This document shows positions 12,927-25,767 of a DNA stretch of 64,000 bases, piece after piece (the stretch's first letter is position 1; every line of letters starts with the position of its first letter). A program made the translations under genes and the position numbers. The stretch comes from Paraphysoderma sedebokerense (taxonomy: Eukaryota > Blastocladiomycota > Physodermatomycetes > Physodermatales > Physodermataceae): assembly GCA_025602915.1 (NCBI GenBank), contig JAHLJZ010000033.1, positions 124,001 to 188,000 on the forward strand, in the 5' to 3' direction. Under the pieces are notes generated by a model that was given only the letters and a program-made list of their open reading frames with translations, ran no database searches and had not been told where the DNA came from.

Positions 12927-13715
12927 ATGTCGATGAGTTTGTATGTGTTGTATCGATTATATATTTTTGTAGTAAATTTAGAATCATAGAAGTATATACG
13001 GAAAAAAAATCATTTCGGACGTGGTCTTGATAAATGAAAGATAGATGTAAACAAAAGTAGTTGAATACACAAGAATGTGAATACAATAGATTCATTTAAA
13101 TTAAAAGTGTAATGCCGTCATGCTTCACAAATAGCGGAGACCTTTCTTTTCTAACCTGTGATATCCTGCCGCAGGAAGCTCATTTTAAGATCCAAAAGCG
13201 TGAATTGCTCAGATACCAAGTATTCCGGTGGTCGCCGTTGTAGTAGTGTGGCCCAAATATATTACGAATGCATTATTTTTGTACTGGGAACAATTCAGGA
13301 CAAATATTATCGATGGGACAAATCACTTAGCCTTTAGAGCCGCATGCATGCTAATGTCAGATCGAACAATATTGTCGCATCCAATCTTTTGTAGTAGTTT
13401 GGCAATACTTATCATTGGTTTACCGACACTTTCCGTTGGCAGACACTACAACTGATTGTCTCAGCAGGGCGGTGCGGCCGGATCGTCCGACTTCGACGTG
13501 GAAAATTGTGTTCCGCCTGTTTAACAATTTAGCGCCATGAGAGACGTTCCAACGAAGGGATCCGAAATCTGATAAGTGCGGAAACGGATTGGGAACACAC
13601 AGACAGCGCAGTCTGCAGTTGAGAGTTATAAAATTATGAATCGCCTCCTCTGACAGACATTAGAACGCAAAACATTAGAAAGGACTCAAATACAGGCAGC
13701 CAAAAAACCCGAAGA
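12927..13715 (+). promoter_or_regulatory. Intergenic region and duplicated promoter of second 2H gene
   Basis: The 3' UTR of copy 1 comes first, then the second promoter copy. Conserved with the first: CATGCATG, ACAACTGATTGTCT, TTCCGCC at about 13511, GTGCGGAAACGGATT at about 13576, and a TTATAAAA box at about 13626, 90 bases before the ATG. Spacing of these blocks is retained between the two copies. No other gene is supported. Confidence 0.6.
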
Positions 13716-14462
13716 ATGTCGTTCGTAATACTCGCTATCCTCGTTATCCATTTTACCGCAACAATTTTCAATCCATCAGGAATTTCGGTCGGTGCTGTTC
13801 CATCTAGGGCTGTTTTTAATGTCAGAGATGAGATTTTTCAAACGCAAAAAGTTCCCTTCATCAGAAATGAAGCTTACTTGTCGATGAATATTCCTTACAA
13901 GCCTGTTAAAGAGCTATTCGATGACGTTCAGAAAAGTAATCTTCATGTACCTGGAAGAAATTTACTCAACCGTGATGAAGGTACCGTATTGCTTTCTCAT
14001 CTATTTCTGATTTAGTTTCGTATGTCCGCAACATTGCCTTTAACAACTTCTGTCCTCTTGGCTTCCTATAGCTCATATAACCGTGATTACGCCCCCGAAT
14101 ATAAGCGTCTACAAAAGTTTATTTCAATGTCAGAAATTAATAACATCGCTGATACCAAAAAGATCCAATCTACTCCTTTCACTATTAAATGTATTGGACG
14201 TAGCTTAGCTTTTATTTCTGGGCCGTCAGAACCGGCCGCTGAAACTGTTTACCTAATTGTAGACGCACCAGCTTTGAAAACAATTCGAGAAAAAGTTTGG
14301 CAAGAATTTGTGAAGCGAGGTGGAAAGCCAGATGACTTCAAGTGGGATCAGTATTGGCCTCATGTGACTGTTGGATTTAACCCTCGAGATTTGCACCTTG
14401 CAGATGGGGCGATTAAAGATGAAAGAAGTTGCGCTGCTAGAATCGAAGTAATTAAATCTTAG
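13716..14462 (+). CDS. Secreted 2H-phosphoesterase-like protein, copy 2 (frame broken as read)
   Basis: Tandem paralogue of 12185-12926 with the same intron position: exons 13716-13980 and about 14072-14462. The leader (MSFVILAILVIHFTATIF), the VPGRN segment and the second motif WPHVTVGFNP are all kept. Splicing at the conserved site gives AHITVIT, but from there the frame differs by one base from the downstream EYKRLQ frame. The stretch from the HIT codon to the EY codons is 23 nt here and 24 in copy 1, and it contains a run of five C. So either one base is missing in the assembly or the copy has lost function. The two exons sum to one base short of whole codons. I found no alternative acceptor that restores both motif and frame. 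Confidence 0.6.
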
Positions 14463-14933
14463 ACAAACATATCATTGTGTTTATTGACTCTTTTCCGTCG
14501 TTTGGTGTATTAGTTTTAGAAGCGTCATGAAAGAGTGATCGTTTGGAACGTGATGAATTAATAATAGAAGTAGAGTGTCATTGGAATTAAAATAGCGAAT
14601 TCAATAGAATACTTGACACTAGATAAATTCATCTCATTCGTAAATGAATGTAAAAATTTAGAAGGCAGTAGCCATGGAAGATGAGATGCAATTCAAATGA
14701 TTTAATTTTCACATGATCGGAGATGGAAGAGTATAAATTGCAGTCGCCCGATTTCATCCACTGCCACGGAGCAAAAAGGGTCCTCAATTCCATCTCTCGG
14801 ACACAGCATTCGACTATCTTATATATATATACTTTCTGTAATCCTCATCTAAATCTTATCCATTAAACAGCTTCTCTCATCGACATATCATCTTCTTCTG
14901 CCACTGCATTCCTCCAGTAGTCACCCTGCTGTT
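14463..14933 (+). promoter_or_regulatory. 3' UTR of second 2H gene and ETF-QO promoter
   Basis: 471 bases. A TATA-like GAGTATAAATTG lies near 14730, and pyrimidine-rich sequence runs up to the ETF-QO ATG. No gene is seen. Confidence 0.45.
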
Positions 14934-17172
14934 ATGTTGCTTCATCGCCTACTTAAATCCTCTGCTCGAAGAACCGTCTCCTCCTCCTTTCAGTCCATCT
15001 CGAGACAATCTCAACCTCTACCATCTTTCACCCTCCCTCGATTCATCAGCAACACCACTCCATCACGATACGCTACCGAATCAACCGATGATATACTCAA
15101 ACAAGAACGGTTCGTGGACAACGCTGACGTTTTAATTGTCGGTGGTGGTCCCGCGGGATTGTCTGCCGCTATCAAACTCAAGCAATTAGCGAATAAAAAT
15201 GGAAAGGATATGAGAGTTTTAGTCGTTGAAAAAGGAGCTGAAGTCGGAGCTCATATGTTGTCTGGTAATGTCTTGGAACCAAGGGCTCTGAACGAATTGA
15301 TTCCCGATTGGAAAGACAAAGGGGTAAATTATTCAATTTAGCGCTGGACGCCAATTTTCTTTTCTCTTATTAGAAATACAAATCAAAGTCACCTATCATA
15401 TCATTATTAATGTTATGCTTTTCTTTGTTCTCTTTGATATCCGTTTGTGTCTATGGTTACGTAACAGGCGCCACTTCATACACCAGCACTCAAAGACGCA
15501 ATGTACTATCTGACCAAAAATTCAGCTATTCCCCTTCCTCATCCACCTCAGATGAACAACAAAGGAAACTACATTATTTCTCTTTCCCAATTCGTTCGAT
15601 GGCTTGGTGAACAAGCTGAAGAATTGGGTGTCGAAATCTACCCTGGAATCGCCGGGGCCGAAGTGCTTTACAATGAATCTGGCGCTGTAGTGGGAGTAGC
15701 TACAAATGATGTTGGAATAGGGAAAGATGGAAAGCCCACCGACAACTTCGAACGCGGCATGGCAATTAAAGCCCCAGTGACACTATTCGCCGAAGGTTGT
15801 CACGGTTCATTGACGAAGACGCTCATCAGAAAGTTTGACTTGCGAAAAGGAAAGTCCCATCAAACCTATGCGATTGGATTGAAAGAAGTGTGGGAAGTAC
15901 CAGAGGATAAGCACGATATGGGATTAGTTCATCACTCTATTGGTTGGCCGATGGATTACAAAACTTATGGTGGAAGCTTCATGTATCACTGGACGGACCA
16001 GCCTGAAAATGGAAAGAAATTAGTCAGTGTTGGTTATGTCGTCGCCTTGGATTACTGGAATACGTATATGAGGCCGTATATGGAATTTCAGGTACGTATA
16101 TTTATTAGCCGTTCTTGGTCTGAGAGAGGGCAGGTATTAAACTTGGACATCTGATTTTAACAGCGATTCAAACATCACCCTGAGATTAAGAGATATCTCG
16201 AAGGTGGAAAATGTTTACAATACGGCGCTCGCGCTCTAAATGAGGGTGGATACCAGGTGAGTGGGTTGTCAGCTTATTAATAGTCTGGATGCAAATTTTG
16301 ACCGACGTAAATAGTCGATTCCTCAGCTCGTGTTCCCTGGCGGCGCTCTCATCGGTTGTACTGCTGGTTTCCTTAATGTTCCTAAAATTAAAGGAACGCA
16401 CACCGCCATGAAGTCTGGTATTTTAGCTGCTGAATCCGCATTCGCTGCGATTGAAGCCAACCCGCAAGAAATCCCTGAAGGTGGAACGCCTAAACCACTT
16501 GATATCACCCCATACGAATCAGCACTTCATAACTCTTGGGTTGCTGAAGAACTCAAGGAAGTTCGAAATTGCCGTCCGTCATTCCACACCAAACTCGGTT
16601 TATGGGGCGGCGTCGCTTACTCCGGATTGGAAACCATGATACTTAAAGGCAAAGGACCATGGACTTTTGATCATCCAGTGAAAGATTACGAATCATTGCT
16701 ACCTAAGGAAAAATGTCCCCAGATCGAGTACCCTAAACCTGATGGAGTAATTAGTTTTGAATTGTTGGATAATTTAGCCAGAAGCGGAACCAATCATAAT
16801 CACGATCAACCAGCTCATTTGAAACCTAGAGATCCCGAGATGCAAGTTCGAGTCAATTTAGATGTTTGGGATGGCCCTGAACAGAGATTCTGTCCCGGTA
16901 CGTTTCGTTTGAGTTTCGCATTATTTCGTTATGCCACCGAGTCCGCCTAATTTGTCTCTTCCTATATTCTTTCGCTTATAGCTGGTGTATACGAATATGT
17001 CGAGGTCGATCAGCCATATACATTATCCAACGGAAAGACAACAACGAAGAAATTTCAAATTAACGCACAAAACTGTGTTCATTGTAAAACATGTGATATC
17101 AAAGATCCTAGCCAGAATATTGATTGGACCGTCCCAGAGGGTAGCGGAGGGCCTAGTTACACTTTGACTTAA
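14934..17172 (+). CDS. ETFDH: Electron-transfer flavoprotein-ubiquinone oxidoreductase
   Basis: Exons 14934-15323, 15468-16091, 16164-16256, 16315-16897 and 16982-17172; 626 aa against 617 in human. The N-terminus is Ser/Arg-rich with few acids ([19 protein letters not shown]), a mitochondrial leader. The FAD-binding motif is [14 protein letters not shown]. Family blocks follow: [73 protein letters not shown]. The C-terminal 4Fe-4S ligands are intact: FCPAGVYE with [13 protein letters not shown]. The enzyme passes electrons from ETF (fatty-acid and amino-acid dehydrogenases) to ubiquinone at the inner membrane. The matching ACAD fusion lies 3 kb downstream. Confidence 0.97.
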
Positions 17173-19984
<2,812 letters not shown>

Positions 19985-20341
19985 CTACCTCAGGAGGAAA
20001 CTAGGCCGCAAGTGGACATTAGTGGATCTAAATTGTAGGAACCTAAGAATAATTTTGGGTGTAGTTGGTGCTGCTGCAAATGTTGTCCATCCGAAATGAT
20101 AATAAATACTGTATTTCTAGTGGTAATAGGCTGAAATTGCATCGGTGACACGTTGATTGAAATTTCATGTGGGGTCAAAGTGAATTTGAAATCCGTTCCA
20201 AGTCAGCCCGATGCGGACAATCAACAGAGCGAGGCTTGGAAATCAGGTGTGGCTAGCAGTATTCCACATCCCATCTCATCCACAAACTTCACATCAACAC
20301 ACTTTTCCCTCCGCTCTCATCTCGCACATTCACACCTCATA
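19985..20341 (+). promoter_or_regulatory. Intergenic region upstream of cytochrome b5-ACAD
   Basis: 357 bases. The reading frame of the next gene stays open upstream to about 20153, but the peptide there is Ser/Pro-rich with no conserved feature, so I place the start at the ATG at 20342, just before the cytochrome b5 fold. The CT-rich run before it fits a 5' leader. Confidence 0.5.
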
Positions 20342-22256
20342 ATGTCCCTCAAAACCTTCTCTTTGGCTGAAATTTCCAAGCACAATAACGAAAAAGACTG
20401 CTGGGTTGCTCTAAGGGGCAAAGTTTACAATCTCACCGAATTCATCGACATCCATCCTGGTGGTCGAAAGATTATCCTCAAGCATGCTGGTAAAGATGCC
20501 ACAGAATTCTGGAACCAATTTCACAACCCTCAACTCCTTGAGACCATGGGCAAGAAATATTGCATCGGCACGCTTGCGGGGTCTGCGACCGCCGAAGACG
20601 TTGCTCCGGCAACTGAATATTCTGATGAAGATGCTCCCTTCGGTGACCTTATTCCTTACGCTGATCCCTCTTGGTATCAAGATTTCCATTCGCCTTATTA
20701 CAAGGCTTCTCATCGCAAACTTCGGGCTTTTATGCGTGCTTTCGTCGACAAACATATTCAACCCTTCACTCACGAATGGGACGAAGCCAAGCAATTACCC
20801 AGGGATTTGTATATAAAATGTGGCAAAGCTGGTTTATTGCATGTTCTTGGTTCAACTGATGATGTCGATCCCAAATATGTGGAGTATCCGTTGCCAGCGG
20901 GTATACCTGCCGATGAATGGGACATCTTTCATAAGTATGTTGTTGTCGATGAAATGAGCAGATGCGGAAGTGGAGGTGTCTTTTGGGGACTTGCCGGAGG
21001 TATGTTTATCACTTTGATTTGGTCTTTGTGCATGCAGAACACACGAATCACAGTATATTTGGAATGTTGAATCTCGACATTTCCGTATCACAACAACCTC
21101 AACTCAGCACTCTTCCGTCACTGACCTCATTGTTACTTTTGGTTCTGCGTCACTCGTATACTAAGGTCTTGGCATCGGTTTACCTCCCGTCGTCACTTTC
21201 GGTTCTGACTTTATCAAAGATAAAGTCGTGAAAGATTGTCTTAGCGGAAGAAAGAATATCTGTTTATGTATCACTGAACCCTCCGGTGGTAGTGATGTCG
21301 CGAATCTTCGCACTGAAGCAAAAAAGACTCCAGATGGCAAACACTATATTGTCAACGGTGAAAAGAAATGGATCACAAACGGTGCTTTCGCTGATGTATG
21401 TCTTCTTTTCTAGATAAGTTGTTTCAAGATGCGATGCTGACGATTCTCAATCACGGTGATATAGTACTTCACTGTCGCAGTCCGTACTGGTGGGGAAGGA
21501 ATGGGCGGTGTCTCGATGTTATTAATTGAAAGAAGCATGCCTGGTGTGACTACCCGTCGGCTTGATTGCTCTGGTGTATGGGCCTCTGGTACTGCATACA
21601 TTACCTTTGAAGATGTTAAAGTCCCGGTTGAGAACTTGATCGGAGAAGAGAATAAGGGGTTCAAGGTAGGTCTATTTTTTGCCCCTTATCTCGTTTTGAT
21701 TAGGTCGCACCATTATTGAGATAGACGCTAATTTATGCTCCTTCCTTCAAATCATTCATAGTACATTATGTACAATTTCAACCACGAAAGAATGGGCATC
21801 GTGATGCAGTGTGTCCGCTTCTCACGAGTTTGCTTCGAAGAGGCAATGAAATGGGCCAACAAACGTAAGACATTCGGTAAAAAACTCATCCAACACGACG
21901 TAATTCGAAACAAATTAGCACATATGGCTCGGCAAATTGAAGCGACCCAGGCTTGGATGGAACAATTACTGGACCAATCCACTAAGATGTCACCCGAAGA
22001 AGGCATGATTAGATTAGGTGGGCCCATTGCTTTATTGAAAGCTCAAAGTACAGTGACATTCGAATTTTGCGCCAGAGAAGCCGCGCAGATTTTCGGTGGT
22101 TTAGCCTATACCAGGGGCGGTCAAGGTGAGAAAGTCGAGAGATTGTACAGAGAAGTGAGGGCGTATGCTATCCCAGGTGGATCTGAAGAAATTATGTTGG
22201 ACTTGGGTATTAGACAAAGTTTGAAGGTTGCAAAATTCTTGGGCGCGAAATTATAA
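20342..22256 (+). CDS. Cytochrome b5-acyl-CoA dehydrogenase fusion
   Basis: Exons 20342-20999, 21166-21395, 21465-21665 and 21762-22256; 527 aa. Residues 1-80 are a cytochrome b5 domain with the haem-ligand block FIDIHPGGRKIILKHAGKDA; the haem histidines are in HPGG and in the downstream WNQFHN segment. The rest is an acyl-CoA dehydrogenase: CITEPSGGSDVANL, NGEKKWITNGAFAD, ERMGIVMQCVRFSR, KRKTFGKKLIQHDVIRNKLA, AREAAQIFGGLAYTRGG, and AIPGGSEEIMLDLGIRQ. This fusion is a known fungal ACAD type, thought to use the b5 domain for electron transfer. The protein has no clear mitochondrial leader, so whether it works in mitochondria or peroxisomes is open. Substrate length cannot be told. Confidence 0.93.
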
Positions 22257-22612
22257 AATATCGATTGGGCTTCAAGAACTAAATTTTATTCGATATATTT
22301 GTCATAACATTATTCTCCCAGAAATAAGTTTTCCCTTTTGTATTCATGTTCATTAAATCAGCTTTATAATCCTGTTCATATGGATTATGTTTCATTTCCA
22401 TGGCTTCATCCATCGAGTACTTGCGTAAATTCGCTGTCCGGATCTTTTACTGGAGTGGACAGAATGCAGTTTATATGTGGACTCTCCAACTTAATCCATA
22501 TTAGAATTCACCAGGGCGCGTAGTTACTCGGTAACACTGCACATGTGACGAACAAACAAGATTTCAATTGGTGTTCCTAGCGGAATTTGTATGCAACTAT
22601 TCGACAGTAGAT
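22257..22612. other. Intergenic region before the Rpr2-type gene
   Basis: 356 bases; AT-rich 3' UTR of the ACAD gene followed by a short promoter. No feature recognised. The next frame is open a little upstream (from a TTG at 22568), but the first ATG is at 22613. Confidence 0.45.
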
Positions 22613-23461
22613 ATGGACACCATCTCGTCTGCAAGGTTAGACTTTCTGTGGAAAGCGTCCCACGAATACGCTTGTACTATTCCCCAACTCTCCTCATATT
22701 TGTTACAGTCCTTTCAGAAGTATTCTCTGGATCGGGAGGTCGAGATTTCGGCGACCGCCAAACGTACGTTCTGTCAACGATGCGGTACCATATTCTTACC
22801 CGCTGTTACTAGTAAAACTAGGATTCATAAAGATAAGTCCACCAAGAAACAGCGAAAATTAATCAAAACAAAACGGAAGAGCGATAATTTAGGTCCAAGT
22901 AACGATGTCCGTGCAGTCAGGAGGGATACTGATCACAAAAGCCCATTGCCATTGCGTAATTTGACTAAAAGTCGAGTTATAGTCCTGCATTCAGATCATT
23001 CTTCGTCGAAGGCAATAAATCAAGTAAAGAAATTGGAAGAAAAACAGCAAAGCTATATGTCAGTATCATGCCTTCGTTGTCGGACGATTAGCCGGTATCC
23101 AGGATTCAAAGAGAAGCAATCAAAAATTAGTGCGTCTTCGAAGAATAATACTCATTTGAAAGCAATACCCTCCTCGAAGCAATCCGCCGCTTTTACGAGT
23201 CAACTGCCAGCGAAAAGTTCGTCACAAGCGGTTTCCAAAACCGTTACCTCTCATCCGTTGCAACCAGAGAAAAATGCAAAATCCGATTCGATTTTGTCTT
23301 CTCCGTCTAGTAGACAGAGTTCTGTAACAGCTGATGCTTCCAAGGCTGCGAGAAAGAAACAAAAGAAGAAAAGTACCCTCCAGGGCTTACTTAAAGCTCA
23401 GAAAGAGTCATCAGGAAGAACTGACGGGTTGAAGTTGAGCGATTTTCTTGCCGATCTTTAA
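22613..23461 (+). CDS. Rpr2/Snm1-family RNase P/MRP subunit
   Basis: Single exon, 282 aa, starting MDTISSARLDFLWKASHEYA. The helical N-terminus is followed by FCQRCGTIFLPAVTSKTRI, and later by CLRCRTISRYPG: two CxxC pairs about 100 residues apart, as in the zinc ribbon of Rpr2/Rpp21/Snm1 proteins. The two pairs are separated by a long Lys/Ser-rich insert, and the C-terminal 130 residues are low complexity with KKQKKKS basic tracts. The family binds the RNA of RNase P (tRNA 5' processing) or RNase MRP (rRNA processing). The long insert and tail fit Snm1 (MRP-specific) slightly better than the shorter Rpr2. Which enzyme it serves is unsure. Confidence 0.75.
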   Translation: MDTISSARLDFLWKASHEYACTIPQLSSYLLQSFQKYSLDREVEISATAKRTFCQRCGTIFLPAVTSKTRIHKDKSTKKQRKLIKTKRKSDNLGPSNDVRAVRRDTDHKSPLPLRNLTKSRVIVLHSDHSSSKAINQVKKLEEKQQSYMSVSCLRCRTISRYPGFKEKQSKISASSKNNTHLKAIPSSKQSAAFTSQLPAKSSSQAVSKTVTSHPLQPEKNAKSDSILSSPSSRQSSVTADASKAARKKQKKKSTLQGLLKAQKESSGRTDGLKLSDFLADL

Positions 23462-23695
23462 TAGACCATGTATTCTTCATTGTGAATAGAGATAAATGTA
23501 CATAAGTTGTTGTAAATATTGATCAAGACAACTCTAGTATTAATAATCTTAGTTCAAAAAGAAGTATGACCCCTACAGCCAGGGATTACCCCGTGCCCTC
23601 TCCGCTATTATTTCCATGATTCAATAACCTGATATTTTCTAAGTGCCAGTTCTTACATTCGGCACCAACATCTATTTATCTCATTTTTTTGTGCT

Positions 23696-25450
23696 ATGCA
23701 CCACTTTGGTTCCAGATTATTTAGTGCCGTCGATATCTACGGCTTAATAACAGTCGTCATTTTAACCTCCACGTCTGTGGCCTCGCTTTTACGTGGATAC
23801 CAGGTCGCCAAACATCCCCATGAAATCCTCAGCAGGTTATCGCTTTGCATCGGCATTATAATCGCCTTCGTTTTCTGCACCATTCCGCTTCTTACGTATC
23901 ATCGCGATTCTCCTGTTCTTCGCTGCTCTCTTTACAATATTATCGATAATTTCTTTCTACCGCTTTATTTGTTCATTGTATGGCTTGATGCGTTCGTGTA
24001 TTCGCATTCTTTCTGGTTAAATCAATATATTTTGAAAAGTCGGTTCACCGAACCAAACAAAAAAGTTAAGTTTCATTGGATGCTGAAAGGTGTCTTGAGA
24101 ATTCAAAGTTCGATTCCTTCTTTTCCCGCGCTTTTTAAAAAATTCCGGGAATTTTGGAAACCGAAAATAGACAGGACTCAAGTGGATAGGACGCCAGACG
24201 TCGAGATGCAAACAGAAGATACAGTAGAATCAAATACGAGCGCTTCGAATGGGAAAGAGTCCACGACATTATTAAATCAATATGCTCCACGAATTTGCCT
24301 CCTTGATGAGAGATACATCATTGGCTTTGTTGTACTAATGATGACTATATTCTTGGTTATTACAGTATCTTCAATATGTGTGGTTTGCAATTCCGATAAT
24401 GCCATTCGTGAAGGTGTCTCATTGTGGGTAGTTGTGGTTGTGTTCACTTTCGCGTCCTTCATACTTTCGACATTTGTGCGCGCGAATGGTTGGGATTATC
24501 AAGGCATCAGTCATGTTGCTACTTGTGTTATTTTATGCATTTTCGCTGTGGTTTCTGTAATTGTTTCGGTGCAAGAAAATTCGGATCCTTATCATATGGT
24601 TAGGGATTTTGTGATTATGACTGCTCTACAGTCAATCCACCACGTTTATGTGACAATACCCTTGGTTCGAGATCTCATTCGGCGTAAGCAAAATCCTCGA
24701 CGACCCGTAACCACAGAAGAACTCTATGATGTGATATGGACTAAGAACTCTCGAATCGCCTTCATCTCTTTGATGGCCAGGAACTTATCTATTACTGAAT
24801 TTATGTTTTGGCAGCATTATCATGCGGTTTTACAGCCCCATATAGGATATCGAACGGGAAGACAGGCGAGAATTTCCATTGAGCATTTACAGGAAAATTC
24901 GGATGGTACCAATATGACGTCGGCGGTAGGTTTGAAGAAGAAGAAATATATTCTGGACCTCTCGAAAAGAGAAGATTTGTCGTTCTCTTCTTCCTCTTTT
25001 GTACGGCCCGCGTCCGTACAAGGTGGTTCAACTTACTCGACGGTTGATATGCAAAAGTCACATCCCCATTCAAATGACATCCTTACTAGAGCAGATGCAC
25101 CCTCAACGGAGACGCCAATTTCCAATCCGTCGGTCGGATATTTAAGCTTCATTGATGATTTTCACAGTTTGGATCGACAGGCGCAAGTGCAATGGCTCTA
25201 CAACACATATGTGAAGGCAAGCGCACCTTTGAGAATATATTGCATCAAAAAAACAACTCGAAAGGTTATTCAAAAGCAGATAGAAGAAGGGAATCTGAAG
25301 CTGGGGATATTTGAGGCAGTGAAGTCGGAGATTCAGAATTCATGGATGCGCGATGGTGGGTTCCTTGGGAAAGCACTCGGCCAAAGCAACGGGAAGTTGA
25401 AGATGGAAGTAGACCAGCAGAATGGACTCGAGGCAACAGCCGTTGAATAG
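23696..25450 (+). CDS. Seven-transmembrane receptor with C-terminal RGS domain
   Basis: Single exon, 584 aa. Seven hydrophobic helices can be placed near residues 13-31, 50-70, 80-108, 205-230, 240-262, 272-293 and 303-323, with a charged cytoplasmic loop (about 110-200) between TM3 and TM4. The C-terminal half carries an RGS fold split by a Ser-rich insert: SLMARNLSITEFMFWQHYHA at the start of the domain and PLRIYCIKKTTRKVIQKQIE then LKLGIFEAVKSEIQNSWM at its end. RGS domains speed GTP hydrolysis by G-alpha, so a receptor and its brake appear on one chain, as in plant AtRGS1 and some fungal receptors. The ligand is unknown. A signal peptide is not evident. Confidence 0.85.
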   Translation: MHHFGSRLFSAVDIYGLITVVILTSTSVASLLRGYQVAKHPHEILSRLSLCIGIIIAFVFCTIPLLTYHRDSPVLRCSLYNIIDNFFLPLYLFIVWLDAFVYSHSFWLNQYILKSRFTEPNKKVKFHWMLKGVLRIQSSIPSFPALFKKFREFWKPKIDRTQVDRTPDVEMQTEDTVESNTSASNGKESTTLLNQYAPRICLLDERYIIGFVVLMMTIFLVITVSSICVVCNSDNAIREGVSLWVVVVVFTFASFILSTFVRANGWDYQGISHVATCVILCIFAVVSVIVSVQENSDPYHMVRDFVIMTALQSIHHVYVTIPLVRDLIRRKQNPRRPVTTEELYDVIWTKNSRIAFISLMARNLSITEFMFWQHYHAVLQPHIGYRTGRQARISIEHLQENSDGTNMTSAVGLKKKKYILDLSKREDLSFSSSSFVRPASVQGGSTYSTVDMQKSHPHSNDILTRADAPSTETPISNPSVGYLSFIDDFHSLDRQAQVQWLYNTYVKASAPLRIYCIKKTTRKVIQKQIEEGNLKLGIFEAVKSEIQNSWMRDGGFLGKALGQSNGKLKMEVDQQNGLEATAVE

Positions 25451-25767
25451 TCCAAATTGTATAGCAATGAACTAATATACCCAATGATACGGACATAGTA
25501 TATCTTCTGTCGTCCTGGTGCGAAAGTCATCTTCTATATGAAATGTGCGGTGTGTGAACTTTGTCGGACGTGAGAACGGATTGACCAAATTCCATCGTTC
25601 CTTCTTCCCGAGAGTCCACATCAATTGAGATTGAGCCGCAAACTTTGGACTTGCAATATCTGGGAAATTCTCTTGCTACTCCCGTATATAGTCACACCCC
25701 TTACCTTCCGTTTCCCTCTTCTGTCCCTTGCATCGATCTTCCCATCGCATTTAGAATTTCATAGACC
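25451..25767 (+). promoter_or_regulatory. Intergenic region upstream of USP gene
   Basis: 317 bases of 3' UTR and promoter. Pyrimidine-rich runs (CTTCCGTTTCCC and similar) precede the USP start. No gene seen. Confidence 0.45.

Noticed and set aside
20153-20341. Upstream extension of the cytochrome b5-ACAD frame
   Set aside because: The frame is open, but the added peptide is Ser/Pro-rich and unconserved; the ATG at 20342 begins directly at the cytochrome b5 fold.
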